Assembly (NCBI RefSeq): GCF_020509005.1
Contig: NC_063025.1
Location: forward strand, 310,001-374,000
Reading direction: 5' to 3'
DNA length: 64,000 nucleotides
Source: Fulvia fulva
Taxonomy: Eukaryota; Ascomycota; Dothideomycetes; Mycosphaerellales; Mycosphaerellaceae
Part shown: one piece after another, positions 9,501-22,321 of the stretch
How the letters are laid out: each line of letters opens with the position of its first letter
Numbering within the stretch: the stretch's first letter is position 1
Notes under the pieces: generated by a model
The model's input: the letters and a program-made list of their open reading frames with translations, nothing else
What the model was told of the DNA's origin: nothing
The model's database searches: none
Translations under genes and position numbers: made by a program

Positions 9501-10790
9501 CTATAATATATAAGCTTCTATCTAGATATAGGGGTATACGACTAACCCGGTAAACTAGCTTAGGATCCTTAGACTATAGGTAGACCCGGCGCTACGGTAG
9601 AGGAAGTACGTATAGGCAATATTACGGAAAGCTAAGTAGAATATAGCATTATACTAGAGGCTTACTACGTCTATATAGGGGGCGGACTTCCGGTAGTTAC
9701 GACTTCTATATACGGCTATTATACGGCTAGTCCTTATATATAGTAGCTAAGTATAGTCCTTAGGCGATAGGGCCTACCTATCGAAGGGACTCGTCGCGCC
9801 GCTAGCGAAGATCTAAAACCAATACCTAAGGAAGGTTACCGGGGTATATAAGTCGACGCTAATAAGGATGCTTAAGTACGAGACCGCTATACCGCCGATC
9901 GACCTATATATCTAGGGACTACGGACCTCCTACTTAGGTAAGTCGGTATAGTACCTAGTATAGAAGGTTATCGCTAGTATAGTCGTAAGGGCCCGCGAAT
10001 CAGTACTAGCGTATAAGGGTATTCGACCCGGAAACGAGCCGAACTACCGGGTAAGGGACGAATAGCTAGTAATACGGTAGGAAGGTAAGAAGCCGTTTAT
10101 AGAGCAACTATAGAAAGAGAGGTAGAACAACTAGGGTGTAGGGTATAGTAGACGCCCTTAGCTAGCGGGACAACCTAAGGAATAGTTAGCTACGAAATCC
10201 GCGGTTAAGCACCCCCTAAAGCTTATCTACTACCGCCTTACGAGGGTATAGAGTAGTATAGTAACCTAACTACGAAGCGAACACATCGGCCTCTAGGGGT
10301 ACCTATTATAGAGGAAGGTTCTAGGATACACGAATACTAGCTACCTCTACGGCTATCGCTCCTAGAACGTACGGTACGTACTCCTCGTCTATCCGAGGTA
10401 GTCGCTAGGAAAGGGAGAGTAGATAGTAAAGGCAAGGAACTAGACGATTAGGGTACTTCTTAATAACGTTAAGGGCCTACGGCGTATTACGAACTAGATA
10501 CTAGAGAAGGGCTAGCTAGAATAGTACCGCCTAGTAGGAGTAGTATAGGAAGAGAGGACACGACGTAGCGCGACGAGACCGGCTAGGAGCGCGGGCTAAC
10601 GGGGTAGTAATATAGACTACGTACGTTTAGAGGGAAAGCTAATCTAGATAAGGAGTAGTCGGGGGCGGGAAGGGTTTTTACCTATTCGGGTTTCCCTTTA
10701 TATATAACAATAGATATATACCTATATAGGCCGGATAGGGTCCTAGAATAGGGGAATGACAAATTTCTCTATCTATTACCGACGTATTAA
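6529..10790 (+). mobile_element. LINE-1 copy 1: RIP-destroyed Tad1-like non-LTR retrotransposon
   Basis: Starts directly at the end of the Gypsy-A LTR, so its 5' part is missing. Reading CA back from TA gives, in order, the end of ORF1 with a CCHC-like cluster (about 6560-7290), an endonuclease/exonuclease/phosphatase-type domain (about 7310-8000), a reverse transcriptase (about 8620-9560) and a C-terminal cysteine-rich segment (about 10300-10390). Dense TAG/TAA stops leave no usable ORF. The stretch 8620-9560 aligns base for base with the less mutated inverted copy at 28245-30924; the differences are overwhelmingly CA->TA or TG->TA. The 3' end carries a TATATATA-rich UTR and a short ATCT-type tail near 10770-10787. 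Confidence 0.85.
7310..10600 (+). pseudogene. LINE-1 ORF2 (endonuclease and RT), inactivated by RIP
   Basis: Remains of the LINE replication protein, which nicks target DNA and primes reverse transcription there. The RT core is recognisable by comparison with the readable copy on the minus strand: the KKAPGPDGIP block lies near 8660, the region corresponding to SLDISGAFDYVSHP near 9060, and the FVDDTNIL catalytic block near 9335. Glutamine and tryptophan codons are almost all stops. Non-functional. Confidence 0.8.
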
Positions 10791-13700
10791 CCTATAATAC
10801 TTCCGAAAGTAGGAAATAGTACGGGTATCTTACCTACGGCTACTACTACTTAACGTACGTCTTAACGTTATTACTCTCGCTCAAATAATACTCTCCTTTG
10901 GTCTCTTTATAGCCGAAATCTAAGGTTATTATCGCCGAAGCTACGAATATAGTAGAGATTTACCTCGGAACTATTAGTATAATACCGTATAATAACTATA
11001 GCGGTACGAAGGTATAGGTAAACTAGTAACGCTCCGTAGGGTTTTAGGTAAGGCCGATAAGTATGTCGATAATATAATCGATATTATAGTATGCTAGTAT
11101 AGGGCTAAGGCCGCCGTAATATATACGGGCTAGTTCCGATCTTAGCGCCGCTAGATATAATACGAGTCTAGTAGTGATCTATCTAGCTCTATCGAGCGGT
11201 AGTATTCTCTATTATAATATAGGCTTCGGAGGGAATACCTTTCGGATTTAAGCTTAATATTTAGGTCCGATCTACGTTACCGTAACCTATATATATTCCG
11301 CCTATACTCTATATCTTTAAGTACTACCTCTTACTAGATAGTAGAGCTTTAAGCATTTTAAGTTTAGCTACTAGCCGTACTAAGTTCGGAAATAGGAAGA
11401 TAGTATTAACGTAGGCGGATATATAGTATAAGTATATTATATATATTTATACTCGACCTTAAACATTCGATACCTATACTATTCGACGTTATACGACATC
11501 CTCGTAGGGGAGACCTTCTGTCTACAAAATAGTAGATAAGACCTATCCGATAGTAAACGCGGTTATAGCTTTATATAGCTTTTAGTAGCTCGAATAGCTA
11601 GTAGAGCTCGACGAGGTACTTAAGTCTACGTAGTATACTCGACTCTAGTATCCCCGATAGCTAGGCTGTTATAAGCGTATATACTACCTTTTATAGTACC
11701 GTATACACCTTTTAAGAACACGCTATAGACTACTAGAGCTTCCTACTAAGCGTAGAAAAGCTATCTATAAGCCCGTGTTTACGTAAGACTACTACGAAGA
11801 CTAGGAATCGATACCTCTAGGCCTAAGCCGCCTGAGTACTTATTCTTTGCATACTCCAATATTAGAAGCTCGTTCTATAGGTACCTCTCGGGATTAGACG
11901 TATTCCGCGGGCTCTAATCGAAATTCTCGTATAAGTAGTCTTTCTAACCTTACGAGATGATCTAGATTTAGACTTACGCGAGATCACTAGTATAAGCCTT
12001 GACATCGACTACTTATACGCTAGACTTAAGAGATCATAATATAATCCTTACGGTATCCGGTATATTTTATCCCTATAATCCTTTAGTGTCCGGTATAAAT
12101 TGTCTCTAGCCTTATACGCCGACTTATTAGACGCTCGGCGCGCGCGAGGCTTTTTTAAGAACCTCGCTAAGTATATTAAGGGTCTAGACGCGAGATAGAG
12201 GTAGGGTACGACATTGTTAAATGCTCTATTAAGTAAGCCGGATTAGATAGGTCAACTTATATAGTAGCTTCGTATATATTAGATATTTATATACGGTAGT
12301 AGTACTTCTCTCCGTACTACTAACGATACGTAGCGCTTTATATTTGTATATCTATTGCCCGTAGTCTTTGTTATACTTAGTTAGGAAGAGTACCTCTTAT
12401 TATCTAAGTACCGACTACGATAGTACTAAATTATAAGAAGCGGTAGTATAAGTAAGTAGTATAAGTACCTACTTATACGCTACTATATTTTGGTATCTAA
12501 TCGGTCCGACTTCGTCTAGTAGGGAGCCCTTCTCCTCCCTCGTACCGTTATCTACTTTATCCTAGAGAAGTCCGTTCTAGATAAGTAGTACTTAAGCGAG
12601 GAGGAATATGTCGACTTTAGTAAATATCCGTACCTTAAGAAATTTAGGTTAGAGAAGGATTAAGATAGAGATTGGCTACGTAAAGTAGTAGGGATTATTA
12701 AGGACCGTCCTCTAGCCTTATTAGCCTAAGTAACATCTATTAAAGCTAAAGTTCGCGGATAGGCCTCTACCGGGTAGGTTTATATCTACGGAAGCGATAG
12801 GAATATTAGAAACACTCGGTTTCCTAACTTAATATAAAGTAGCATTTACTCGAGGTTATAGGTAACTCTTCTACTAGATTATAGATATATACGCTTTGTA
12901 GTAAGTACCTTCCCTAGTTATAGAGACATAGCTAATCAAGCAATATTAGTTCGTTAGGCCTACTAACTATCCCTAGTACTAATTATCCTTTCGGTAACTT
13001 CGGCTATATAAGATATAAGTAGTCTTAGGATAGTTAGGAAAGATATTAATATACGCGGACACTCCTCTAGCTCGATATTAGGTCGCCTCTAATATTAAGC
13101 TAGTCTTTATCTACTACTATACCTCGTATACCGAAACGGATTTACGGAATCTATACTAAAGGGCGCTTACTTCCGTAGGCGAACTCCGATACCTAGCCGT
13201 AGGTCGTAGTAAAGGATCTTACTAGTCTAGACTCTATACTTACTTATTCCCGCTTACCTTTATATTATCGAAAGATATATAAGCGACGCTAGCGTAGGTT
13301 AAGACGCTATAGTATAATCTTCGTTATTCTTAGGACCTTAGGAGCTAGTAACGGGAGCTCGATAGGTTAGTATAACCTACGGAAGTATTAGTAGTACCTT
13401 GTCTCGGTTCCTTACCCTATATACTATCGAGTCGGGCGAAAGCTAGTACGAGGCGCTCGTACACTTTAATAACTAAAGCACGTTCTAATACTAAACTAGG
13501 TAAGCGCCCTAACTATCTAATTAGTACGTTATAGCAGAATATTATAAGATAGCTAGGGACTCGGTAGGCCTCCGGTAATACGAAATCTTCTACCGCGAGA
13601 AGCTTAAAGTATAACAATTTAGGCATCGTGAACTCCGTCGATATTATCGAGCCTTCGTAGACCGATTTCTAGAAACATCCCGAGGATCCGGTATTATTAG

Positions 13701-15190
13701 TAATATTATATTCCGGTCTTCTTTACTTTACGTTTGTTATATTCGTAGTTTAGGATATCTACTATCTCCCTTATACGTACGCTATATAAAAAGATTACCT
13801 AAAGGGTATAATCCGCTATTACTCTTAGTCTTAAGAAGTCTCGTTACTACTGTCCTATACGATTACTCTAGATTTCTCGCTAGTAGCGGGTTATTTCTAT
13901 TTTAGATCTATATAAAGGTTAGCGAAAACATATAGAGAGGACTTACTTAGTAGGAAGTATATCTAATAGTCTACGATATTTAGATAGCTTAGCCGATAGT
14001 AGTATAATAGTTATGAGCTCTAAACCTCTAGCTAGGATAATTACGTAGGACTAGGTTAGTAATATAGATCACTCCCTTATAATCGAGGACCTTACTAATC
14101 TCTCGGTATACTATACTATTATATAGACTTAGTACGTACCGTCCGATATTAATATCCGTATCTATTAAGTATTTGTTAAAGAAAGGGATAGTAGTACTTA
14201 GGACTACTAGGGTAGTAATAAGTAGGTCTGCTTATCTGACTAGTATAAAGACATAATCACTACTACTATAGACCTAGAGTATAGTCGGCTCTAGGAACTA
14301 ACTAGCGGTATATAACGGTATAAAACCTAAAGGTAGTACTATAAGCCACTCTCCTAGAGGGGAGGGAGCTAGTAGACTTCTAATGTCGATCAATATAACT
14401 TAGGAGCTTATAACGACTTCGTCTTACGTAAGCTTATCTACGAAATCCTCGATTATATATCGCGACGTCGGTATAGTAGTCATTACTACGAACTCGCTAG
14501 TTTAACGGTAACGACTAGTAAGAGGATAAGACTTTAACTATACGGTATAATAGACTTTATAGCATCGGGAGCCTACTATATATAGAACTAGCGAGAGAAG
14601 ACGGTCTGCTATAAGCTATAGAAAACACCTTATAGCTATAAAGTTGATGGCGTAGGTGTCTAATTCCGTCTACTTATCTCGATTTACGATAAAATTCGAG
14701 GCGTAAGTTCTTACCTCGTGATAATAGAGGTCGATATAAGGATTATACGGAGATTTCCTTACGGATCCGTACGCGAGCTTCTTACTTCGCGTAACTTTAG
14801 TATAGTATAACAAGGCGTAGAAGTAATAAGCTAGCGTCGATATTATCTAAGCCGAAATAGACTAAACCACTCTTAAACATAGCCTACGCGTCTTTTCGAG
14901 CCGATTATTTTACTTTCTAGATACTGCCTCTAGGTACCGATATAGGAGACCTAGGAAAGGCTATTAAAAACCTCTTTCCTACGTAAGAAAACCGCTAAAG
15001 CTAAAAGAAGGGCCAATAAGGGTTCCCGTTTCCGGACTTTATCGGGATGTTACGTTCGAGTAGTAAAGTGATACCGATAGTAAGACGCTACTACAATCCG
15101 CGCAAATAGACTAATAGTAAGTAAGGATAGTACCGGAACCTCGAGCCTCGACAGCGCCTTATAGTAGGCGGTCTATACATACATTTCTAG
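10791..15190 (+). other. Unassigned, heavily RIP-mutated DNA
   Basis: About 4.4 kb with the same near-absence of CA and TG as the neighbouring elements, so it was almost certainly repeated DNA. I found no LTR pair, no RT, integrase or endonuclease motif, and no similarity to the other elements in the window. One stretch near 12600-12840 reads as a fairly continuous plus-strand frame if TAA/TAG are read as glutamine. It could be a DNA transposon or a duplicated host sequence. Strand is arbitrary. Confidence 0.5.
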
Positions 15191-17351
15191 GGTGATCCTA
15201 ATGCCTTAGTGATGCCGATCGTCGTATATATATGCTTACCAATTCTACGAGTATCATCCGGTAGCTACTAGATCGATAACCACGTGTTAGCGATAGAAGA
15301 TCGTGAGTTGTAGTTGAAGTTGTTAGACCGGCTAAAGAAGTCCTATTGCGCTACGATAGATGGTGACGGGGTTGCTGACGGAATCGTTCTGCTTGACTTC
15401 AGTGATTAGGCGTATCAGCTCCTCGTAGAACGCTAGGTCTAAGGACGCGGCATTTGTCTTACAGAATCTCTTCGATACGGTCTTCTTGGTCGCCTTCTAA
15501 GCTGCTTGTAGTACACGAGGCGCCTTCATTTCTGGTTCTACGTTTATAAACTCAAACTTACCCTAGCAGTAGTCCGCGCAAATTGGATCCGGGAGTCCAT
15601 AATCGGTAGGGTGTAGTGACAGAGTGCGTCGACGATGACCATCTTTTACAGGTTGTAGGTTGGGTGACTTAACGATGTGTCTCCTCGATGCTAGGTAAAC
15701 TACGCCTAAGGAGCATCGAAAGTCCGGTTGGTCTATATAAGCGGAAGTGCAAGACCTATTCCTCCGTGTAGGCAAGACAGGTGATCGACTAAAACAAACT
15801 AGTTATTAAATTAGTCCGACGACCTGTAGGAAAGGGTGAGCCTAGTAGAGATTCTAACAAACGTACGAATCTATAGAGTCCAAAGATTGAGCGATAGAAG
15901 CCGTAGGAACCGTTGTTAACAATGGAGATGAGGTCGATCGCTACCGTGATAGTACTCATCCTCGAACCGATCCAAGGCGAGGCACTGTTTAAAGTGTCGA
16001 AGACCGGATCGTTGAGCGTGCAACGACTTAGAGCCAGAAGACGACGTTTGCTCACTGAGATTCTCCCTAGCAAATCAGAGCACCAAATCCGCCGTATAGC
16101 AACATCATGGAATAGATCACCCTGATACCAGTACGAGGTACGTGGCTCAGCCGATGCTTGATGTGGCAGACTGACCAGTGATCGCGGCCTTTTTGCAAGG
16201 AACGTCAGGCATAGCTATTAAGTTGTGTGCGTTGTCCAGATTAGGGCCAGGAGGCTCCGCCGATATGCTAGGTGCCGAGGTTGGACCAGAAAAGTTGACA
16301 GCTTCTTTCTGATGGTTGTGATGGTTGTCAGGACGTGTAGCTTTTCTTCGTCAAATCCTCTGTCCCAGTCGGACCCGACTCACTCGATCCGGTGAGGATG
16401 AAAACCGTCTCGTGCTAGTATTCCTCCAATCTTACCGCTTTGTAGCTTCGGGGTAGTCTCCGTCATCATCCTACGCGATTCGCGATGTTAATACAATATT
16501 GGCACCTAGTTGGTGGAAGCTTTCTCTCCGATTCGCTCGCCAGGATACTAGTTACCCCAGTGTAACTCCCGCCGAAGGACCCGGGCGGGCATGCATCATG
16601 CGGTACTACTCGCCTCATCTGCACTAAGACACCTGCCAGCGGCGCGACACAGCTCGCCTCGCAATCCCCGGGCATGCTATGGAATGCAATACAATGCAAT
16701 GCGACTAGCATCACAGCACCAGACTGGCCGGCATGTTGCATAGAACCGTATACGGACATGACGGCGTCTCTTATGCTAAAGGAAGCTGAAGGTAGTAGTC
16801 GTAGAGTCGACTAGAGTTTGCTGCAACAAAAAACGAATGCAGAAGTCGACTCCGGCTCCTTGCGTCTCTACATTCTCGCCAGGTCTACTTCCTGTCTCAC
16901 TAATGGATCTGCGGCTCCATTGTTACCGGCTGGTCGGGCGAAGGTCGAAGACCCCAAGTATTGACCAACGAATTGAGGGAATACTGTCAATAACTGGCAG
17001 GTCCACAGCAAAGATGGCCAAGTTCATGCAGACTTTGTTTTAGCAAGCTCGACATTCGTCTTGAGACTGACCATCGGCCGCTACTGGCCAAGGTTGTCGT
17101 TGGCAATTGTGTAACCAGTCGATGCAGCGTGACTCTCTCACTCTTCGCCATACGTAGCTATGCGTATGTCTGAGGCCGGCGTTCTGGAATGCGAAGGCGA
17201 GGAAGGTCCCGTTGACGCTGCGGAAACAGATTTGATGGCTCGACAGATGATTTGTCCCGTCGGTTTGGGCTCAGCTTTATGCAGTGGTGTCAAGGGTACA
17301 TGTAGTCGCACGTTGATGGCTCCAAGAATTCGGAACAATGACGATTAGCGT
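15191..17351. other. Mildly mutated intergenic DNA, no gene recognised
   Basis: CA and TG become common again from about 15200. Only short ORFs under 100 codons are present (for example 15563-15775 minus, 15913-16125 plus, 16466-16759 minus). None shows a motif, a good start context or low-complexity features, and several overlap on opposite strands. A minus-strand remnant frame around 15490-15330 is bounded by stops. I see nothing else supportable. Confidence 0.5.
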
Positions 17352-17405
17352 GGCGCACGGGCTTTACGGAACAATCAGGTGATTGTTCCGTAAAGCCCGT
17401 GCGCC
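17352..17405. repeat. Perfect 26-bp-arm palindrome with 2-bp centre
   Basis: Arms 17352-17377 and 17380-17405 are exact reverse complements around GG at 17378-17379; each arm contains GGGCTTTACGGAACAATC or its complement. The pairing breaks at 17351/17406. It lies 66 bp before the ATG of the decayed ORF at 17471. It could be two abutted terminal inverted repeats of a DNA transposon, a cruciform, or a bidirectional terminator. No second copy of the arm was seen in the window. Confidence 0.9.
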
Positions 17406-17470
17406 CGTCTGCAGTTCGACATGTATGTCATGTTCGCCGCTACGTACTTTCGCTTTTCGACCTTATCATT

Positions 17471-18827
17471 ATGGACGCTATTATACAGCGCCTTCACAAG
17501 CTGCAACAGTCTTCATCATTCACATTAGATGATCTCGCTCCTATTCGCGACGACATCCTTTCTGGTGACAACGAGACGCACATCAGTTTTGTCCTCCTAT
17601 ATAAGCATCTGGAGGTCGGGGGTCTGGTTAAGAATGTAAAGAGAGCCACTAGTTAGCGACATTTCTTTACAAGACACTATAAGAAGTCGGAGTAGAAGAG
17701 CATTGTCAGGCACCCGATTGTTATCTCTAGCCGCTTTTAGGCGTTAGTCTAATCTACCTAGGGCGATAAAGTCGTTAGCTACTATAGCTTAAGAGATCTT
17801 TGTCATTCAAGACTAGAGTACTTATACGTCGGGTAATGCGCCAAAAAGTGGCTAAATTTCGAACGTTCTTTTGCGCCTATTACTAATATTGTCCTACTTA
17901 ATAGGCATAAGGCTTCGGTAGATATAGCGGCTCGCCGAGAGACACCTACGAAGTCTCTCGCCGAGTCCCGCTTTGTACGGAACGACTTCAAGCTATTAGT
18001 AGATTTATACGATAGGCCTACTACCGCTTATACCCGCGAGATAACCTAATATAACCGCCTAGACGCTACTAAAGTTAAGAGCTAGGCTAATCGTTATAGG
18101 ACAGCTCTTATAGGGGGTTCTCTTTTACGGGATTATCGAAGATACCCTTACTTTTGTCGTTAGCTACTACGATACGATGACTACGGCCTACTTAGGCCGC
18201 CGCTATACGTAGACGACTTAGCTAACGATTATATAACTATACTAATATCCCCGGAAGCTAGTAATAAGAACGCCGTAACAATACTAATCGATAGCCTAGA
18301 CCTCTATATCGATAATAACGCGCTAATAGAGCCCGCTATTTAGGGAGCCGCGGCCTATTAGACGATAGCTATACCGTTATAAGAGATAGGTACCCTAAAA
18401 GGGGCCTCTTTAGCCCTATAGAGCTATCTCTAGAAGGAGGACTTAGCCTACGAAGAGTCTATCCGTAACTAATATATTCGTATAGGAGATACGCTACTAA
18501 GCTAGAGTAAGTATCGTACGCTAGAAGACATACTATATTAGCGATTCTAGGCGTCGCTAGTAGCATATTCTACGAAGTTGAAACGCGAGGCTAGCTAAGA
18601 AGAGGCTTTAGAGACATATCGTATACGAGTAACGTAGTTAATACTAGAGACCGCCTAGATAGACATCTTTACGCTATTTAGTAATCCTAGACGCGTAAGT
18701 ACTAAGAGTAACGCCGGCGTAGTATATCTTACCGTAAAGAAGCTATAGTGCTACCTAGATAATAGTTATGTCTTTAGTAAGCCCGTAGTCGTTAAGGCAA
18801 AATATTAGGACGCCGATCTATATATAC
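17471..18827 (+). pseudogene. Large ORF of unknown function, 5' part, decayed by RIP and split by copia
   Basis: Begins ATGGACGCTATTATACAG; the first 61 codons are clean (17471-17653). Beyond a TAG the same frame continues to the copia insertion with stops that are nearly all TAG/TAA, as expected from CAG/CAA changed by RIP. Read that way it yields more than 400 residues of globular-looking protein with no motif I can name. The frame resumes after the copia element at 24370. It may be a transposon protein (its RIP implies it was repeated) or a duplicated host gene. I do not recognise the family. Confidence 0.55.
18823..18827 (+). repeat. Target site duplication of the copia element (left)
   Basis: TATAC immediately before the left LTR, matched by TATAC at 24365-24369 after the right LTR. 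A 5-bp duplication is typical of Ty1/copia integration. Confidence 0.9.
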
Positions 18828-19061
18828 TATTAAATAGGTACGAGTTACGTAGTAGTAGAAGACGGCGGATTATATAAAAGACGAAGAAGGACCTAATAGG
18901 ATAGCGTGTATCTATATACAGTATCGCCGGTATTAGTATAGGTAGATACTAGGTGTCCGAATGTTTGCTAGCCTATAGGCTAGCAAACCCTAGTCACGTG
19001 ATCTAATCACATAATACCCCCACACCTACATACTTGTCCTACGGCCTATATGTTCTTAACA
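18828..19061 (-). repeat. Copia 3' LTR (234 bp)
   Basis: Plus-strand ends are TATTAAATAGG (RIPed TGTTAAATAGG) and TTCTTAACA. It matches 24131-24364 along its full length, differing almost only by C/T and G/A changes in CA/TG context. It holds a perfect 24-bp palindrome at 18964-18987 whose half is TTTGCTAGCCTA. Confidence 0.92.
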
Positions 19062-19079
19062 CTCCTACTCAGGCCACAT

Positions 19080-22000
19080 AGTCTCCTACAATCCCTTTAC
19101 GTAAGCTAGAGCTGCCTTATAAAGTTTTGGAACTGCTAGCTATTAAGGGGCTTTGTTAACCTATTAGTAGCTATGTCCTTTATATAGCAGTAGTCTACTA
19201 CAATCTTCTTCTACTACTAGAGATGTCTAACATAGTTATATACAACATCAATATACTTTGACCTTTTATGTATATAGGCATCTTTGACAAGTGTCAAAGC
19301 GGCTTGGTTGTTACCTATAAGCTTGACTAGCCTTAGCTCGTTAACAGTGCCCTTGCTTGCCCTTATACTCGGCTAGAAAGAGCTCTTTCCCACCAGTTCT
19401 AGGCACCCTATTTCCCTAAGGACAGCAGCAAGAAATTGTGACTGCTTTACGGCTACGTTCATAGCTATAAACTCAGCTTCTATTGTTGATGTTGTAACAG
19501 ACTTCTACTTCCTACTTATCTAGGACACAGGTAATCTATAAAGGAACTATACGTATCCTAGAATTGAGACTCTATCCACTTTGTCTATAGCGTAGTCAGA
19601 GTCCGAGTATCCCTAGAGATTGCCCCCTCCCTTTCTATATATAAGACCTAGGTCTAGGTACGACCGTAGGTATCGGGAGAGCTTCTTTTAAGCCTTTATA
19701 TACTGCTACGAGGGATTAGCAACAAATGAGCTAATTCTTCTAAGGGGGAATGCTAAGTCTGGCCTTGTCATTGTCATTGGCCACATCTAGGTACCATTGT
19801 GGCTCTAGTAATCCTGTTTGTTGCACCTCTTATCTATAGGTACCGTAGGTACTAAATGCTCGTAGCTCTCTATAGGTAAGTGGGTTAGCGTAGCCTTCTC
19901 TCTAGCCATGTTCATCTTGGCTAAGTTAGCGTAGACATAGTGTCCTTGATCAAGCTTCAAAGTGCCTTAGGACCTGTCTCTTATAATCCTCATTCTAAGG
20001 ATCTTCGTAGGTTCACTAAGATCTTTAATCTTAAACACTTTTCCAAGCTCAGCCTTAAACCACTGAACATCTAACAGCTTCGGAGCTACAATAGGTATGT
20101 CATCCACATAGGTAAGGACTATAAGGTCTCTATCCGTATAGATAAGTAGGCATGGATCTACCTAGGACTAGGTAAATCCAATCTTCTCTAGCTTCGTAAT
20201 ATAGAGCTTGTTCCAGTCTCTAGCTGCTTGCTTAAGCCTATAAAGGCTTCGTAGGACCTTGAACACTATGTTTAGAGGTGCTTCAACTCCTAGGGGTGGG
20301 ATCATATAGATGTCTTCAAGAAGGCTACTTTGGGTAAAAGCATGATTCACATCTACTAGGTGCATCTCGAGATCTCTCTTACATACTACTGCCATAAATA
20401 CTCGGAGAGTATCATGTCTAACAGTAGGTGTAAAGGTCTCTTCGAAGTCAACCCTATATTTCTATAAAAACCCTCTTACAACTAGTCTTGCCTTGAACTT
20501 CTCAATGGCTCTACTAATCATTCTTTTCACATCAAAGACCTACCTAGAAGTAATTAGATTCGCACCCTTTGGCGGTACAACTGCTTCCTAGGTGTTGTTG
20601 CTTGCTAAGGCAATAAGTTCGTTCTCGATTGCCTCTCTCTATATATGTCCCTATTCGGGGTCTCCTACGGCTGCCTTATAGGACTTTGGGATTGGCACTT
20701 CCTGCTAATAGGCTATGGCCTGCCTAACAGCAGCAAATGCATGTTCTTCCACGTCGTTCAGAATCTCCTCTACCTAGCTCATTGTAGGGTCTAGATGGAA
20801 CATCTAGGCGATAAGAGCCTTATAGTGTTTAGCCTTATGCTCTTCAGAGTTATCATCTCCGTCCCCCCTTGACCTCTTGTTGCCTGCAACCTAAGGTGGC
20901 GCTAGGTGTTCGGATGGGTCGAACTGAACGACATCTTCTTTTTCTTTTATTGGAGTACCCTGATCTCTAAACTTCTGGTATTCCCCAATGTCCTTTAGGG
21001 GAGGGGGAAGTTGCACAGACAGCGGTTGCTATAGTGTTGATGACTTGGGTAGGTTCTATATAGATCCACCGTTATCGGCCTTCGACAGTGTTGAAACCGC
21101 CTCAATATTTTCTCCTAGCCTTCGTAACGGTGTCTCTGATAATCCCCTATCGGAAAATTTCGCCCCAAAGGGCTTCCTCCTAACAGGATTGCGCTGTGGC
21201 GCTCGACTCGGCTAGTTAGTGAAGGTGATACCAAGATCCATATCTCCCCCCTTCTTATTCTCAAACCAGTCGACGTGACTATGCGCTTTTATTGCTTTCA
21301 TATCGGGATCCCAGAACAGCCATTGTTTTGTAGTGTTTCCTGAGTAGCCCATAAACACGGCTTCTTTTCCTCGGTTCATCAAGTTGTCTCTCCTCAAGCC
21401 TTGAGGTTGGGCTCTTAGGTCTACATAGACCACAGCTTTGCATCCCTAGACGCGGAAATGGTCGACTGACGGTACTTGGCTAGTAAAGGCTTCTTCTGGT
21501 GAAAGAGCAATACTATCAATGATCGGACTATTAGGCAGTCTGTTTCTGATCACAGTCTGTGCTTACAGAGCTTCTGGCCAGAACTCAACTGGCATGCTAG
21601 AGTCTTCAAGCATAGCCCGGACTGTGTTCTTAGAGGCTTGAATTGACCTTTCTACAGGTCCATTTTGAAGAGAGTTGTAGGCATCAGTTGTGTCTATCTG
21701 AGTGCCAAACTCCTTCTCCCACTCTTTTAGCAAGGCGAGAATTTCCTTTGTACCATCACTACGGATCGTAGACAGAAAGCACCTTGACTGCCGTTCTGCC
21801 TAGACCTTCCAATCCCGTAGGGCTGTAGGAGCGTCGCTCCTGGCCTTCAAAGGGATTACCCACTTCTTCCTAGAGAAGTTGTCTACAATCTCAAGCCAAT
21901 ATTTGTATCCTAGCCTAGAGACTGCGCCCTAAAAAGGCCCACAGATGTCAATAGAGATGAGGGCCAGCCTCTCCCCTTTCCTCTCTATGGCAGGTCCTTT

Positions 22001-22300
22001 GAACTTCCTCATGTTTGCAAGGGAGCAGACCTTGCAATTCTGGTGTTCAGAAGGAACAGGAATGGGATCTTTCTTGTCAGTGACTCTATGCAGGTTTCTT
22101 AGCAGTCCCTTGCCAAGGTATGCACATCTTCTATGCCATAGCTCCCACTGATCTTCGGACTTAGTGTTAGCCATAGCGGTACCGTCACGTTCTTGAGAGA
22201 GTATGCCAGCATGCTGTGGCTCAAGAATTTCCGAGATCGAGTGGATAAACGGTACTCCTCCTCGAAGTTTGGTCTGGACAACGGGTTTACTAGACAAGGA
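19080..22300 (-). pseudogene. pol: Copia pol (pre-integrase, integrase, RT, RNase H), broken by RIP stops
   Basis: Polyprotein for cDNA synthesis and integration. The GAG-pre-integrase HHCC region is at about 22160-21980 (LWHRRCAYLGKG, then CKVCSLANMRKFKG). The integrase core follows at about 21960-21550 with the first Asp in ISIDICGPF, the second in IRSDGTKE and the Glu in GPVERSI. RT contains HAFTQSSLLEDIYM and FKVLRSLYRLKQAARDW (20395-20168) and YVDD near 20110-20097. RNase H lies at about 19640-19400. Frames of up to 122 codons survive between stops at former CAG/CAA/TGG codons. Confidence 0.88.
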
Positions 22301-22321
22301 TTTTAGGGTGAAACTGGGTGG

